From positions 372,001 to 436,000 of the forward strand of contig NZ_CP065546.1 in assembly GCF_015999545.1 (NCBI RefSeq): a stretch of DNA of 64,000 nt, given 5' to 3'. The notes beneath the pieces were generated by a model that made no database searches, was not told where the DNA came from, and worked only from the letters and a program-made list of their open reading frames with translations. The position numbers were made by a program, and so were the translations under genes. Below, piece after piece: positions 56,601 to 64,000 of this stretch. The stretch's first letter is position 1; the number at the start of each line of letters is the position of its first letter. This DNA is from Lysinibacillus sp. JNUCC-52 (GTDB lineage: Bacteria > Bacillota > Bacilli > Bacillales_A > Planococcaceae).

Positions 56601-56690
56601 TCAAATTCAATGAAACAAATTATCCTGGCAACTGATGCTTATTTAAAAGATACTTATGGCTTACGCTTAACATGTTATTTTAGCAATTAA
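53661..56690 (+). CDS. DEAH-box SF2 helicase with nuclease-like C-terminal domain
   Basis: 1009 residues from a TTG after AGAAGGGATTT. The helicase core has Walker A (LPTGTGKSE, about 85), DEAH (VIFDEAHHLA, 193), TATPFRND (about 218) and the second RecA-like domain, ending with QFIGRFAR (about 375). The C-terminal 600 residues are not a known helicase accessory to me. Near residues 863-890 they read GEIADVVSV, then YHCKYS, spaced like the Asp and x-x-K of a PD-(D/E)xK nuclease. Type I or III restriction subunits were considered, but no methylase or specificity gene is nearby. Anti-phage defence is plausible; not proven. Confidence 0.8.
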   Translation: MATYKNIISTIGRGNKLSRCTDADGKLFSREEIVDSWKLSYQERISRDKSEIGLRLPQFGALSAIRAHWAISNFPATIVLPTGTGKSETMYATIISERISSTLIIVPSNLLREQIFEGARNFGILPKLKMISNNVIYPTTFLYKSKVEDKDEIAVIAALEEANIVVSTPGMIKKMPANVLDKLFERVEVVIFDEAHHLAAPDWRTVKERFLGKKILQFTATPFRNDGRKVDGKIIFNYGLALAQKAGYFKPIDFYPIQEFDERKSDEEIAKVAIQHLVEDVEQGYEHVLLARAKTQKRADELYENIYSQYKKYNPVVIHTGIPAAKRNEYLKQVKNGNSKIVVCVDMFGEGIDIPTLKIAAIHDKYKSLPITLQFIGRFARTSSNNVGNAKLITNVAMDDLKESIEELYHQDSDWNQLLNIHSHQAIDKEVELSEFIGNFEKGHVKEIDLSQLKMKISTRMFRYLSKRTFVEGWKQVLDQDRTTTLINEMDSVYIFIEEIETKVVWSDQKDIVQYDYDFFVLFFDKENGIIHINETDAGKGNRLVESMFPEALAIKGDSIYRSLDGINRLMLGTLGLKQQPSGRISFRMFAGTDIKSGINEAIASGSTKSNLFGYGYQDGGKISIGCSYKGKIWMRWVERINFWTDWCKKIGEKVMDHSIDTNNILNNSLALEVIKEFPEGVPYKILLPEIIEVSNSSTKQLYISKEQKEFPFFQTDLKNPSLVKDKLRFEFWINERKFVFEQFINEISYGFKQIEGEELIVKSGQKTVKMTEFLYENSPEISFIQSDGTIIIVQENLKTVIKPKSDIELPPDSFYAIDWNELGVDIKSESQGRERKTNSIQYATIHNIVDQTSDIIFDDDGSGEIADVVSVKIDTERQKIVFHLYHCKYSQGERAGARVSDLYEVCGQAEKSIMWNDNILEIVQRMIVRENTRQKKFDETRFEKGDLQTLYKLKKMVKSGFETEFGISIVQPGVSILELSNSMKQIILATDAYLKDTYGLRLTCYFSN

Positions 56691-56897
56691 GTGGATAGTC
56701 TACACTCTTTGTTCTAATCTATATTTATTTCTATTATTTCTCTTTAGCGAATTAAAAAAGGGACTCCAATTATTAATGGAAACTCCCGATAAAAGCAGCA
56801 CTTAGCTATTTCACAGAGTTCCCTTTTGAGTAAATAGAAGATAATTTGTTTTTATATTTTAGAATAGCAGTTAGCCCACTACGACTAATTCGTAGAT

Positions 56898-56926
56898 GAA
56901 GACCAACAAAAAGTTGGTCTTTTTTT
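56898..56926 (+). terminator. terminator between helicase gene and ars operon
   Basis: AAGACCAAC and GTTGGTCTT around AAAAA, followed by T5. Confidence 0.9.
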
Positions 56927-57042
56927 GTAGAACCAGTCAATAAATATCTCTTTTGTCTATAAAAATGCTGGTTCGTAAGATATTTTCGATCAAACTAAAT
57001 TCAAAGCTACATAAAAAAATATTCAAATTGGTTAAAAATCTG

Positions 57043-57093
57043 TTGCAATTCAAAACATTAAATCATAATATAAGAATATAGTTATATTCTTAT
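57043..57093 (+). promoter_or_regulatory. ars promoter with overlapping ArsR operator
   Basis: TTGCAA (57043-57048), 17-base spacer, TAATAT (57066-57071). A perfect palindrome, ATAAGAATATA-GT-TATATTCTTAT (57070-57093), starts inside the -10 element, where a bound repressor would block transcription. A looser repeat (TATAAGCAAATGTTTATA, about 57135-57153) lies nearer arsR. Confidence 0.7.
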
Positions 57094-57169
57094 TAATTAA
57101 CCTTTTTTAAAGAGGTGATTTTATTTAATATAATATATAAGCAAATGTTTATATAGGGAGTGCAGATAA

Positions 57170-57496
57170 ATGGAAAACACACAAATAGAAAAACAACTAA
57201 AAGCAGCAGCTGATTTGAATCGAATTAAATTACTTGCATGCATGAAAAATGGGGAGGTATGTGTATGTGATTTCGTGGACGTTCTAGGCATATCACAACC
57301 AGCAGTTAGTCAGCATTTACGAAAATTGAAGGAGGCAGGCATTATTACGGAACGAAAAGTAGGGACTTGGAAACATTACCGTTTAGTAGAGGATCAAACG
57401 CCATTGATGAAGGGCATCATCGAACAAATTCAGCCTTTAAACGGGTGTAACTGTGTCACAGATTGTTGCCATGTAGGGGGAACTGATAGTGAGTAA
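57170..57496 (+). CDS. arsR: ArsR/SmtB-family arsenic-responsive repressor
   Basis: 108 residues with a winged helix-turn-helix ([19 protein letters not shown]). The inducer-binding motif is CVCDF with Cys31 and Cys33 at the start of the recognition helix, as in classical ArsR, plus a C-terminal Cys-rich tail ([14 protein letters not shown]). It would leave the operator when As(III) binds. It overlaps the transporter gene by 8 bases. Confidence 0.95.
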   Translation: MENTQIEKQLKAAADLNRIKLLACMKNGEVCVCDFVDVLGISQPAVSQHLRKLKEAGIITERKVGTWKHYRLVEDQTPLMKGIIEQIQPLNGCNCVTDCCHVGGTDSE

Positions 57497-58547
57497 GGAG
57501 TCTTTAACCAAACAGCTATCTTTTCTAGATCGTTATCTAACCCTTTGGATATTTGTGGCGATGGGAATAGGTGTCGTATTAAGTATCGCCTTGCCCACTA
57601 TTGGTGAAGCATTAGAGTCCATGTCTATTGGAACAACATCTATACCGATTGCTATAGGGTTAATTGTCATGATGTACCCTCCGTTAGCGAAAGTAAAGTA
57701 TGAAGAAATGTGGCGAGTGTTTAAGGATTGGAAAGTGCTTTTATTATCCCTTTTTCAAAACTGGTTACTTGGACCGTTCTTAATGTTCTTTTTAGCCATC
57801 ATCTTCCTACATGATTATCCTGAGTACATGGCTGGACTCATTATGATTGGTTTAGCTCGCTGTATTGCCATGGTCATTGTGTGGAATGATTTAGCACGAG
57901 GAGACCGTGAATACGTAGCTGGTTTAGTTGCTTTTAATTCAATCTTTCAAATCGTAACGTATTCAATGTTTGCTTACTTTTTCTTAAATGTATTACCTGG
58001 TTGGTTTGGTTTAGAAAATTTCCATGTATCCATTTCGATGTGGGAAATTACAAAGAGTGTACTTATATACTTAGGTATTCCATTTGCTGCAGGGTTCTTC
58101 ACACGATGGATAGGGATTAAAGCAAAAGGAAAACAGTGGTATGAAGAAAAGTTCTTACCGAAAATTTCACCACTTACTTTAATTGCACTGCTGTTCACGA
58201 TTGTGATGATGTTTGCTTTAAAGGGTGAGCAATTAGTAGAACTGCCACTTGATGTAGTGCGAATTGCTATTCCATTATTTATTTACTTTGTGATCATGTT
58301 TGCTGTGTCATTCTTCTCTTCCCGTAAAGTTGGGGCATCTTATCCTGTCACAGCAGCTCTTTCTTTTACAGCGGCAAGCAATAACTTCGAGTTAGCAATT
58401 GCTGTGGCAGTTGGTGTATTTGGCCTTCATAGTGGCGTAGCATTTGCGGCTGTTATTGGACCATTAGTAGAAGTACCAGTCCTCATAGGACTTGTATGGG
58501 TTGCCTTACGTTGGCAGAAAAAATACTTTAAAACCATTAAATTATAA
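57489..58547 (+). CDS. acr3: arsenite efflux transporter, Acr3 family
   Basis: 352 residues with ten hydrophobic segments. The Acr3 signatures [37 protein letters not shown] (conserved Cys) and [18 protein letters not shown] are clear. It expels As(III) using the proton-motive force. GTG start within the end of arsR. It is followed by arsC after 12 bases. Often annotated arsB in such operons, although unrelated to the true ArsB family. Confidence 0.95.
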   Translation: MSKESLTKQLSFLDRYLTLWIFVAMGIGVVLSIALPTIGEALESMSIGTTSIPIAIGLIVMMYPPLAKVKYEEMWRVFKDWKVLLLSLFQNWLLGPFLMFFLAIIFLHDYPEYMAGLIMIGLARCIAMVIVWNDLARGDREYVAGLVAFNSIFQIVTYSMFAYFFLNVLPGWFGLENFHVSISMWEITKSVLIYLGIPFAAGFFTRWIGIKAKGKQWYEEKFLPKISPLTLIALLFTIVMMFALKGEQLVELPLDVVRIAIPLFIYFVIMFAVSFFSSRKVGASYPVTAALSFTAASNNFELAIAVAVGVFGLHSGVAFAAVIGPLVEVPVLIGLVWVALRWQKKYFKTIKL

Positions 58548-58559
58548 GGAGCAATTACT

Positions 58560-58976
58560 ATGACAAATACACTTTATTTCTTATGTACAGGAAACTCATG
58601 TCGAAGTCAGATGGCTGAAGGTTGGGCAAGAAAATTACTACCTACAAATTGGACAGTAAAAAGTGCTGGGATTGAAGCACATGGAGTAAATCCGAAGGCC
58701 ATTAAAGCGATGGCGGAAATAGGAATTGATATATCAAACCATACTTCAGACTTAATTGATCTTGAGACATTAAATACTGCAACGTTGGTTGTTACGTTAT
58801 GTGGGGATGCGGCTGATAAATGTCCGATGACACCACCTCACATTCGCCGTGAGCATTGGGGATTTGAAGATCCAGTAAAAGCGACAGGTACTGATGAAGA
58901 GAAGTGGACTGTATTCCAAAATGTTCGTGATGCAATTGGTAAACGCATTGAACAATTTGTAGCTGAGGAGCTGTAA
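58560..58976 (+). CDS. arsC: arsenate reductase, thioredoxin-coupled
   Basis: 138 residues, low-molecular-weight phosphatase fold. The P-loop is CTGNSCR with Cys9 as nucleophile and Arg15; the relay cysteines are Cys81 and Cys88 ([10 protein letters not shown]). It reduces As(V) to As(III), which Acr3 then exports, drawing electrons from thioredoxin. RBS AAGGAGCAATTACT. Confidence 0.96.
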   Translation: MTNTLYFLCTGNSCRSQMAEGWARKLLPTNWTVKSAGIEAHGVNPKAIKAMAEIGIDISNHTSDLIDLETLNTATLVVTLCGDAADKCPMTPPHIRREHWGFEDPVKATGTDEEKWTVFQNVRDAIGKRIEQFVAEEL

Positions 58977-59022
58977 TACTGTCTGTTAGCAATTATTCAA
59001 TCCGATGAATGGAGGATTAAAA

Positions 59023-59241
59023 ATGACAGTAAATCGTGCTAGCGTATTAACTAAAGATTATTTTATCGCTTATTTAAAGTTAATAATGAATAGTAGAGAA
59101 TACACATTAATAGAGGCTAAAGAGTTTGCTTTTGATTTCTTCTTTAAAGGAGATATGAAACGCTACGACACCTCCACATGGTTACAATTCGAAAAAGCTT
59201 TAAAAGAACTTGATAAAACGATATGTAAAATTGAAATGTAG
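59023..59241 (+). CDS. small hypothetical protein in the ars operon
   Basis: 72 residues, from the ATG after TGGAGGATTAAAA (an earlier in-frame ATG at 59005 precedes that site). The sequence is all-helical and soluble (DYFIAYLKLIMNSREYT, then WLQFEKALKELDKTICKIE), with one Cys. No named family. It lies between arsC and the flavoprotein in the same direction, so it may help arsenic resistance. A hairpin at 59268 follows. Confidence 0.7.
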   Translation: MTVNRASVLTKDYFIAYLKLIMNSREYTLIEAKEFAFDFFFKGDMKRYDTSTWLQFEKALKELDKTICKIEM

Positions 59242-59267
59242 TAAATACACTCACAAAGTTTAAATAA

Positions 59268-59290
59268 ACGTCTAGCTAACTGCTAGACGT
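59268..59290. other. hairpin within the ars gene cluster
   Basis: Perfect arms ACGTCTAGC and GCTAGACGT around TAACT. No T run follows, so it is a weak terminator, an mRNA-stability element or an operator for the flavoprotein gene. Confidence 0.6.
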
Positions 59291-59350
59291 AAAAAATACT
59301 TTTTATATAAGGGAATGCTTATGTAAAGAATGAAAGAGGAGAAGTTAATT

Positions 59351-60706
59351 ATGAAAACACTAAAAGTAATCAATCAAAATGGATCTTGTTGTACTCCTGC
59401 AAAGGATATTGAGGTACAAGAGACTGTAAATAATTCTAATAAGAATTTACCGATTGTAATCATTGGCGCAGGTCCAATTGGATTAGCTGCAGCTGCTCAT
59501 TTAGTAGAACAAAAGCAAGCATTTATTTTACTAGAGGCAGGACGTGAAATAGCACATAATATACGTACTTGGGGGCATGTTACACTATTTTCACCATGGA
59601 GATATAACATCAATAAAGCAGCTAAAGCTTTATTAGATGCCTCCGATTGGGTAGAACCTAATTTAGATATGTTACCAACGGGAAATGAATTAATTGATCT
59701 CTATTTAAAACCTTTGTCTGAGTTAGTACAAATAAAGCCTAACATTCAATTGAACGCAAAAGTAGTTGGGATATCACGAAAATTTAATGATAAGATGAAG
59801 ACAAAAAATCGAGTAGAGCAATCCTTTAATATTTATGTTGAACAAGAGAATGACATCAATATCATTGAGGCGAAAGCTGTTATTGATGCCACGGGTACCT
59901 GGGGAAATCCAAACCCAGCGAATACTACAGGTGTTTGGCTACAAAATGAAAAAGCTTTAGCAAATCACATTGAGTATGGTATTCCAGATATAAATTCGAA
60001 TGCTAAGAGATATGCAAATAAGAAGATTGCTGTTATTGGTGGTGGCCATTCAGCTATTAATACCTTATTGGCACTTGCAGAATTACAAGAAGAGAATCCT
60101 GCAACAAAATTAGTATGGATTATGCGTAAAAGATCTGTTGAAGAAGCATATGGTGGCGAAGAAAAAGATGCATTAGCAGCACGAGGCGCACTCGGTGTAC
60201 GTATTCACGAATTAGTAGATACAGGTAAGGTTGAAGTAATAACACCTTTCTATATCTCACAGCTGAAGAAAGATGAGAGCATCCAAATTGTTGGTACTAT
60301 TAACGAGGAAACAAAGGTATTAACAGGATTTGAAGAGCTTATTGTCAATGCTGGAAATCGACCAGATCTTACGATTAACAGTGAACTACGGCTTTCCATT
60401 GATGCAGCAACAGAAAGTGTGCAAGCATTGGCACCTCTAATTGACCCTAATGAGCATAGTTGTGGCACAGTAAGAGCGCATGGAGAAGAAATTCTACGCC
60501 AACCAGAAAAGGACTTCTATATTGTCGGAGCTAAAAGTTATGGACGCGCACCAACATTTTTAATGGCAACAGGTTATGAACAAGTACGTTCAATAACAGC
60601 TTACTTATCAGGTGATAAAGAAGCTTCGAAACGTGTAGAATTGGAGTTACCTGAAACAGGGGTCTGCGGTATAAATCTTGCTAATCAATCAAATTCATGT
60701 TGTTAA
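59351..60706 (+). CDS. FAD/NAD(P)-dependent flavoprotein with terminal Cys pairs (ArsO-like)
   Basis: 451 residues with two dinucleotide-binding sites: IGAGPIGLAAAAHL (about 37-50) and IAVIGGGHSAINTLL (about 220). It belongs to the TrxB/flavin monooxygenase-like group annotated as NAD(P)-binding or ArsO-like in ars operons. Both ends carry Cys pairs: SCCTPAK near the start, and VCGINLANQSNSCC at the very end. These could bind As(III) or serve as redox centres. The start is the ATG after AGAGGAGAAG. It may oxidise or reduce an arsenic species; this is unproven. Confidence 0.8.
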   Translation: MKTLKVINQNGSCCTPAKDIEVQETVNNSNKNLPIVIIGAGPIGLAAAAHLVEQKQAFILLEAGREIAHNIRTWGHVTLFSPWRYNINKAAKALLDASDWVEPNLDMLPTGNELIDLYLKPLSELVQIKPNIQLNAKVVGISRKFNDKMKTKNRVEQSFNIYVEQENDINIIEAKAVIDATGTWGNPNPANTTGVWLQNEKALANHIEYGIPDINSNAKRYANKKIAVIGGGHSAINTLLALAELQEENPATKLVWIMRKRSVEEAYGGEEKDALAARGALGVRIHELVDTGKVEVITPFYISQLKKDESIQIVGTINEETKVLTGFEELIVNAGNRPDLTINSELRLSIDAATESVQALAPLIDPNEHSCGTVRAHGEEILRQPEKDFYIVGAKSYGRAPTFLMATGYEQVRSITAYLSGDKEASKRVELELPETGVCGINLANQSNSCC

Positions 60707-60751
60707 AATATATGACTGTTAGCGAAAGCTGGCAGTCCTTTTTCTCGTCGT

Positions 60752-60795
<44 letters not shown>

Positions 60796-60835
60796 TTCAA
60801 TGGAAAGTATACTTATGATAGTGAGACAAAATTAA

Positions 60836-60873
60836 AATAAACTCAGATAATTATTACATCATCTGAGTTTATT
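60836..60873. terminator. terminator of the SCO1-like gene
   Basis: AATAAACTCAGAT and ATCTGAGTTTATT (13-bp perfect stem, 12-base loop); on the - strand it is followed by TTT. It lies 5 bases past the SCO1 stop. Confidence 0.85.
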
Positions 60874-60877
60874 CATC

Positions 60878-61465
60878 TTATTTAGATAAGGCTTTCATAT
60901 CTGCTACGATTGTTTCTACAGGTACATTTGTAGCGCCGTCATAATCCTTCACGACAACTCCGTCAGCATTTACTAAATAAAAGCTCGACATATGTACGAC
61001 TTGATCAGAATTCGGATCATTTTTTACTAATGAATTAAAAGATTTTCGCGCAAATTGCTCAATATACTTTTGATCATAACCAGTTAGTAGCTGCCATTTG
61101 CTATCCTTAACAACTGAATATGTTTGTAAATAATTTTTTAAAATATCTGGCGTATCTACTTCAGGATCTACACTAAATGCTACTATTTGATAATTCTTCA
61201 CACCTTCATCCTCTAATGACTTTTGCACATCCGTCATATTATATGTCATTGGTGGACAAATCGAATTACAATTTGTAAATATGAACATTGCTAGCCAAGG
61301 CTGTCCTTTTAAGCTATCAAGGCTTACTTGCTTATTATTTTGATTCGTAAATGAAAAATCTTCTACATCAATACTCATTTTAGGTTCGAATTTATAACTG
61401 CCGCAAGCTGCCAAAATTGTGGTTAATACTAGTAACCCAACTAGTATGATCCTTTTCTTCCCCAT
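60878..61465 (-). CDS. SCO1/SenC/PrrC family copper chaperone lipoprotein
   Basis: 195 residues from the ATG at 61465 (GTG at 61477 is the alternative nearer GGAGGGAA). A lipoprotein signal ends at LAACGSY. The thioredoxin-like domain has FIFTNCNSICPPMTYN with the copper-binding Cys-x3-Cys and the partner His in VVHMSSFYLVN. SCO proteins put copper into cytochrome c oxidase subunit II. It lies just outside the dif site on the chromosomal side. The B. subtilis counterpart is YpmQ. Confidence 0.9.
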   Translation of the reverse strand: MGKKRIILVGLLVLTTILAACGSYKFEPKMSIDVEDFSFTNQNNKQVSLDSLKGQPWLAMFIFTNCNSICPPMTYNMTDVQKSLEDEGVKNYQIVAFSVDPEVDTPDILKNYLQTYSVVKDSKWQLLTGYDQKYIEQFARKSFNSLVKNDPNSDQVVHMSSFYLVNADGVVVKDYDGATNVPVETIVADMKALSK

Positions 61466-62055
61466 TAAAATGTACACTTCCCTCCAGTTTATCATCGTAT
61501 TTTATTGTATAAATAATAGAATACAAATACAAGATAATGAACTTGAATCATTTCCTCCTTTATGTCATCCACTCTTAATCTGTATATTTTTGGTATACAT
61601 TGACCATTTCTATTTTTTATATACAGAAAATTTTCAAAAAAAATTCACAACATTTATTTACTAATTTTCTTATTTCCCAAGACGCTTAACACTTGTTATA
61701 TAACAACGTTTTTTAGCTATTCCTTTATAACTGACATTTTATACAATATTAAGGAAAGCATTAAATTTCTCTTTCAAGTTCGAATTTTCTCCTACATTCA
61801 AAATTATTATCAATAAGCTATTATTAATATACTATTTTAATAACGAATTTCATTCTCTTTCTAACGGGAAATTTCTATTAAAACCTTATTATTTCTACAT
61901 TATTTCGACTATCTAAATTTAACTAAAAATTTGAAAAACTAAAAATTTAGTATTGCATTATAAGAATCTACCTCATAAAATAAGTGAATATAACGGCGAG
62001 TAACAAAGAAATATGTCGTTTAAAACAGAAATATATAACTTTAGGGGGAATAATG
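61466..62055. other. long AT-rich intergenic region
   Basis: About 590 bases with no gene. It must hold the promoters of the divergent SCO1-like gene and the DUF485-actP pair. A run of AT-rich sequence with many TTATTA/TAATAA motifs lies around 61780-61960. No specific operator was recognised. Confidence 0.5.
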
Positions 62056-62391
62056 ATGGCTAACATTACTGAGAACAAAAACGTACAATCAGTTGACTAT
62101 AATGCAATTGAAGCTATGGAATCGTTCAACATTTTCGTGAAAAAGAAAAACACCTTCCTTTTCTCGATTACAGCAGGGTTTTTATTTCTTTATATTTTAC
62201 TGCCAATCCTTGCTTTTCAGCCTGTACTACAACAAAAAATTATTGGTAGTATAACTGGTGTTTGGATTTATTCAGCAGGACTTTTCATCATGACAATTGT
62301 TCTTTGTACAGTATATGTAAAAAAAGCGGCTTCATTCGATAAAGCAGCTGCTGCAGTTCTTGCAGAGTACCAAGCGAAAGGTGGAAAATAA
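62056..62391 (+). CDS. DUF485 membrane protein, ActP partner
   Basis: 111 residues with two membrane helices (LFSITAGFLFLYILLPILAF and SITGVWIYSAGLFIMTIVL), the DUF485/YjcH layout. Its stop is immediately followed by the actP start codon (TAA then ATG), as in other bacteria. DUF485 proteins are thought to assist acetate permeases; their exact role is unknown. Start after TTAGGGGGAATAATG; the ATG at 62053 is an equal alternative. Confidence 0.9.
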   Translation: MANITENKNVQSVDYNAIEAMESFNIFVKKKNTFLFSITAGFLFLYILLPILAFQPVLQQKIIGSITGVWIYSAGLFIMTIVLCTVYVKKAASFDKAAAAVLAEYQAKGGK

Positions 62392-63945
62392 ATGAATTTA
62401 GTATCAGTTGGTTTCTTCTTAGGAATCGTAGGTTTAACATTAATCGTTACGTATATAGCAGCGAAACGGACTTCTTCTGCAAGCGATTTTTATACAGCAG
62501 GTGGTGGTCTGAAAGGCTGGCAAAATGGTTTTGCCATTGCAGGTGATTACCTATCAGCTGCTGCTTTTTTAGGGGTTTCAGGAGCTATTGCTTTAACTGG
62601 ATTTGACGGTTTCTTCTTCTCAGTAGGATATGTCGTTGCAAATTTAGTTCTATTATATGTTATTGCGGAGCCAATGCGTAATTTAGGACGCTATACGTTG
62701 GCAGATATGTTAACAGCTCGCTTTAATGAAAAACGTATTCGTGGTGTTGCTGCAACTGGAACAATTATTATCGTTATTCTCTATATGATTGCGCAATTAG
62801 TCGGTGCTGGTGCACTTATTAAATTATTATTCGGAATTGAGTACTGGATTGCGGTGTTAATTGTAGGAGTAATGATGACAACATATGTATTGTTTGGTGG
62901 GATGACAGCTACTTCTTGGGTTCAAATTATTAAGGCTGGACTTTTATTATTTGGGACAGGTCTATTAGCAACACTTGTACTAATGAAATTTGATTTCTCT
63001 TTAGTGAAAATGTTTGATACGATTTCTGCCGATCATGGCGACAAATTTTTAGTCCCTGGTATGAAGTACTCAAGCTCAATTGACTCTGTATCAATGATGA
63101 TGGCACTTGTATTAGGTACGTCTGGTTTACCTCATATTTTAATGCGCTTCTTTACTGTTAAAGATGCGAAAACTGCTCGTGCTTCTATATCTTGGACAAC
63201 TTGGATTACGGCCATTTTCTTCTCGTTAACAATTTTCTTAGGCTTTGGTGCAATGCACTTTGTAGGTCTGGATAAAATCATTGCAGAAAGTAAGGCTGGT
63301 AATACTGCTGCCCCACTATTAGCTGAATTCCTTGGTGGAGATGTATTAATGTCATTCATTTGCGCTGTCGCTTTTGCAACAATTTTAGCCGTAGTCTCTG
63401 GTTTAGTATTAACAGGTGCATCGGCAATTTCTCATGACATATATGGTGAGATTATGAAAGATGGTAAATTAACAGAGAAACAACAAGTTGTAGCTGCTCG
63501 CACTGGCTCTATTTCGATTGCCATCGTTTCTATTATTCTGGCATTGTTTGCTCAAAGTTTAAATGTGTCCTTCTTAGTATCATTTGCTTTCTGTATTGGC
63601 GCCTCTGCTAACCTACCAGTTATTCTATACACAATATACTGGAAAAAGTTCAACTCAACTGGTGCAGTTACAGCAATGGTAACTGGTTTAGTTTCCTGCT
63701 TAATATTAGGCGCAATGGGTCCAAATGTTTGGAGTCCAATAGAAGGTGCTGCAATTTTTGTTGGAGAGCCATTAGTGCCACTAGCAGTCCCAGCAATTAT
63801 TACCATTCCATTAGGCTTTATTGCTGGTTACTTAGGTTCCGTTCTTTCTGCTAGCAAAGTGTCTCAAGCAGAAGCAGATCGGATTTACAAAGAAATTCGT
63901 GTGAAAGCGAATACAGGTGTATCTGTTTCAGATATTTCTCATTAA
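62392..63945 (+). CDS. actP: cation/acetate symporter, sodium:solute symporter family
   Basis: 517 residues with about thirteen membrane segments. Signatures: AGGGLKGWQNGFAIAGDYLS, then AAAFLGVSGAIALTGFDG, LGTSGLPHILMRFFTV, and ASAISHDIYGEIMKDGKL. This is the ActP-type acetate/short-chain acid importer driven by Na+ or H+. It is translationally adjacent to its DUF485 partner. Complete; the last 55 bases of the window are non-coding. Confidence 0.95.
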   Translation: MNLVSVGFFLGIVGLTLIVTYIAAKRTSSASDFYTAGGGLKGWQNGFAIAGDYLSAAAFLGVSGAIALTGFDGFFFSVGYVVANLVLLYVIAEPMRNLGRYTLADMLTARFNEKRIRGVAATGTIIIVILYMIAQLVGAGALIKLLFGIEYWIAVLIVGVMMTTYVLFGGMTATSWVQIIKAGLLLFGTGLLATLVLMKFDFSLVKMFDTISADHGDKFLVPGMKYSSSIDSVSMMMALVLGTSGLPHILMRFFTVKDAKTARASISWTTWITAIFFSLTIFLGFGAMHFVGLDKIIAESKAGNTAAPLLAEFLGGDVLMSFICAVAFATILAVVSGLVLTGASAISHDIYGEIMKDGKLTEKQQVVAARTGSISIAIVSIILALFAQSLNVSFLVSFAFCIGASANLPVILYTIYWKKFNSTGAVTAMVTGLVSCLILGAMGPNVWSPIEGAAIFVGEPLVPLAVPAIITIPLGFIAGYLGSVLSASKVSQAEADRIYKEIRVKANTGVSVSDISH

Positions 63946-64000
63946 TAAATTTATATCGGAATGAAGCATCAATTATTAATAAAAAGACTCGACTTTGGTC

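Larger units (their letters stand above)
56691..57169. other. intergenic region before the ars operon
   Basis: Holds the long hairpin after the helicase gene (AAAGGGACTC, about 56754, with GAGTTCCCTTT, about 56818), the terminator at 56898, and the ars promoter/operator. No gene. Confidence 0.6.

Noticed and set aside
53661..56690. Type I or type III restriction subunit
   Set aside because: No modification or specificity gene is nearby, and the C-terminal region does not show the order of HsdR or Res proteins.
57489..58547. Annotation as classical ArsB
   Set aside because: Ten-segment Acr3 signatures, including the conserved Cys in [12 protein letters not shown], place it in the unrelated Acr3 family.

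Overview
The window looks like a chromosomal segment of a low-GC, endospore-forming member of the Bacillales, probably close to Lysinibacillus or Solibacillus. Signs of this are the gerA-type germination operon, a T-box leader, YqhV and YheE family proteins, frequent TTG/GTG starts behind strong GGAGG sites, a spore-type Mn oxidase, and a chromosome-dimer-resolution (dif) site very close to that of Bacillus subtilis. No rRNA, tRNA or CRISPR array was seen.

Layout. 1-9.3 kb: one + strand catabolic operon (acyl-CoA synthetase, two MaoC-type hydratase subunits, thiolase-like retro-aldolase candidate, DUF35 partner, two acyl-CoA dehydrogenases, aldehyde dehydrogenase, MFS carrier), ending against a truncated LysR gene. 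9.8-13.4 kb: gerA-type tricistronic germinant receptor. 13.5-18.5 kb: - strand envelope genes (lipoprotein, family-2 glycosyltransferase, secreted DUF4127 protein, secreted polysaccharide deacetylase). 19-30.7 kb: ordinary chromosomal genes (Na+/H+ antiporter, DinB, ECF sigma/anti-sigma pair, Zn alcohol dehydrogenase, S9 peptidase, YqhV, T-box-controlled amino acid permease).

30.9-60.8 kb is the accessory part. A complete dif site lies at 60763-60790. At 30928-30955 there is a second site with the same XerD-type arm and central region but a degenerate XerC-type arm. The roughly 30 kb between them looks like an island inserted at dif, in the manner of elements that use the host XerC/XerD recombinases. 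Its cargo is a LysR gene with three tandem cytosine-deaminase-like amidohydrolases; a cyanate-type MFS carrier; a methyltransferase; a displaced fragment of the acc operon with intact accD between a ruined gntR and a truncated accA; an mnx-like operon with a six-domain multicopper Mn(II) oxidase (MnxG) and small beta-rich partner proteins, next to a CopC-CopD copper gene; an IS110 remnant; a large helicase with a nuclease-like C-terminus; and an arsenic operon (arsR, acr3, arsC, a small unknown gene, a Cys-tailed flavoprotein). Pseudogenes are concentrated here.

Beyond dif, 60.8-64 kb returns to core genes: a SCO1-type copper chaperone and the DUF485-ActP acetate symporter pair.

The main points for follow-up are the dif-flanked island, the Mn-oxidase operon inside it, and the steroid-side-chain-like aldolytic operon at the left end.
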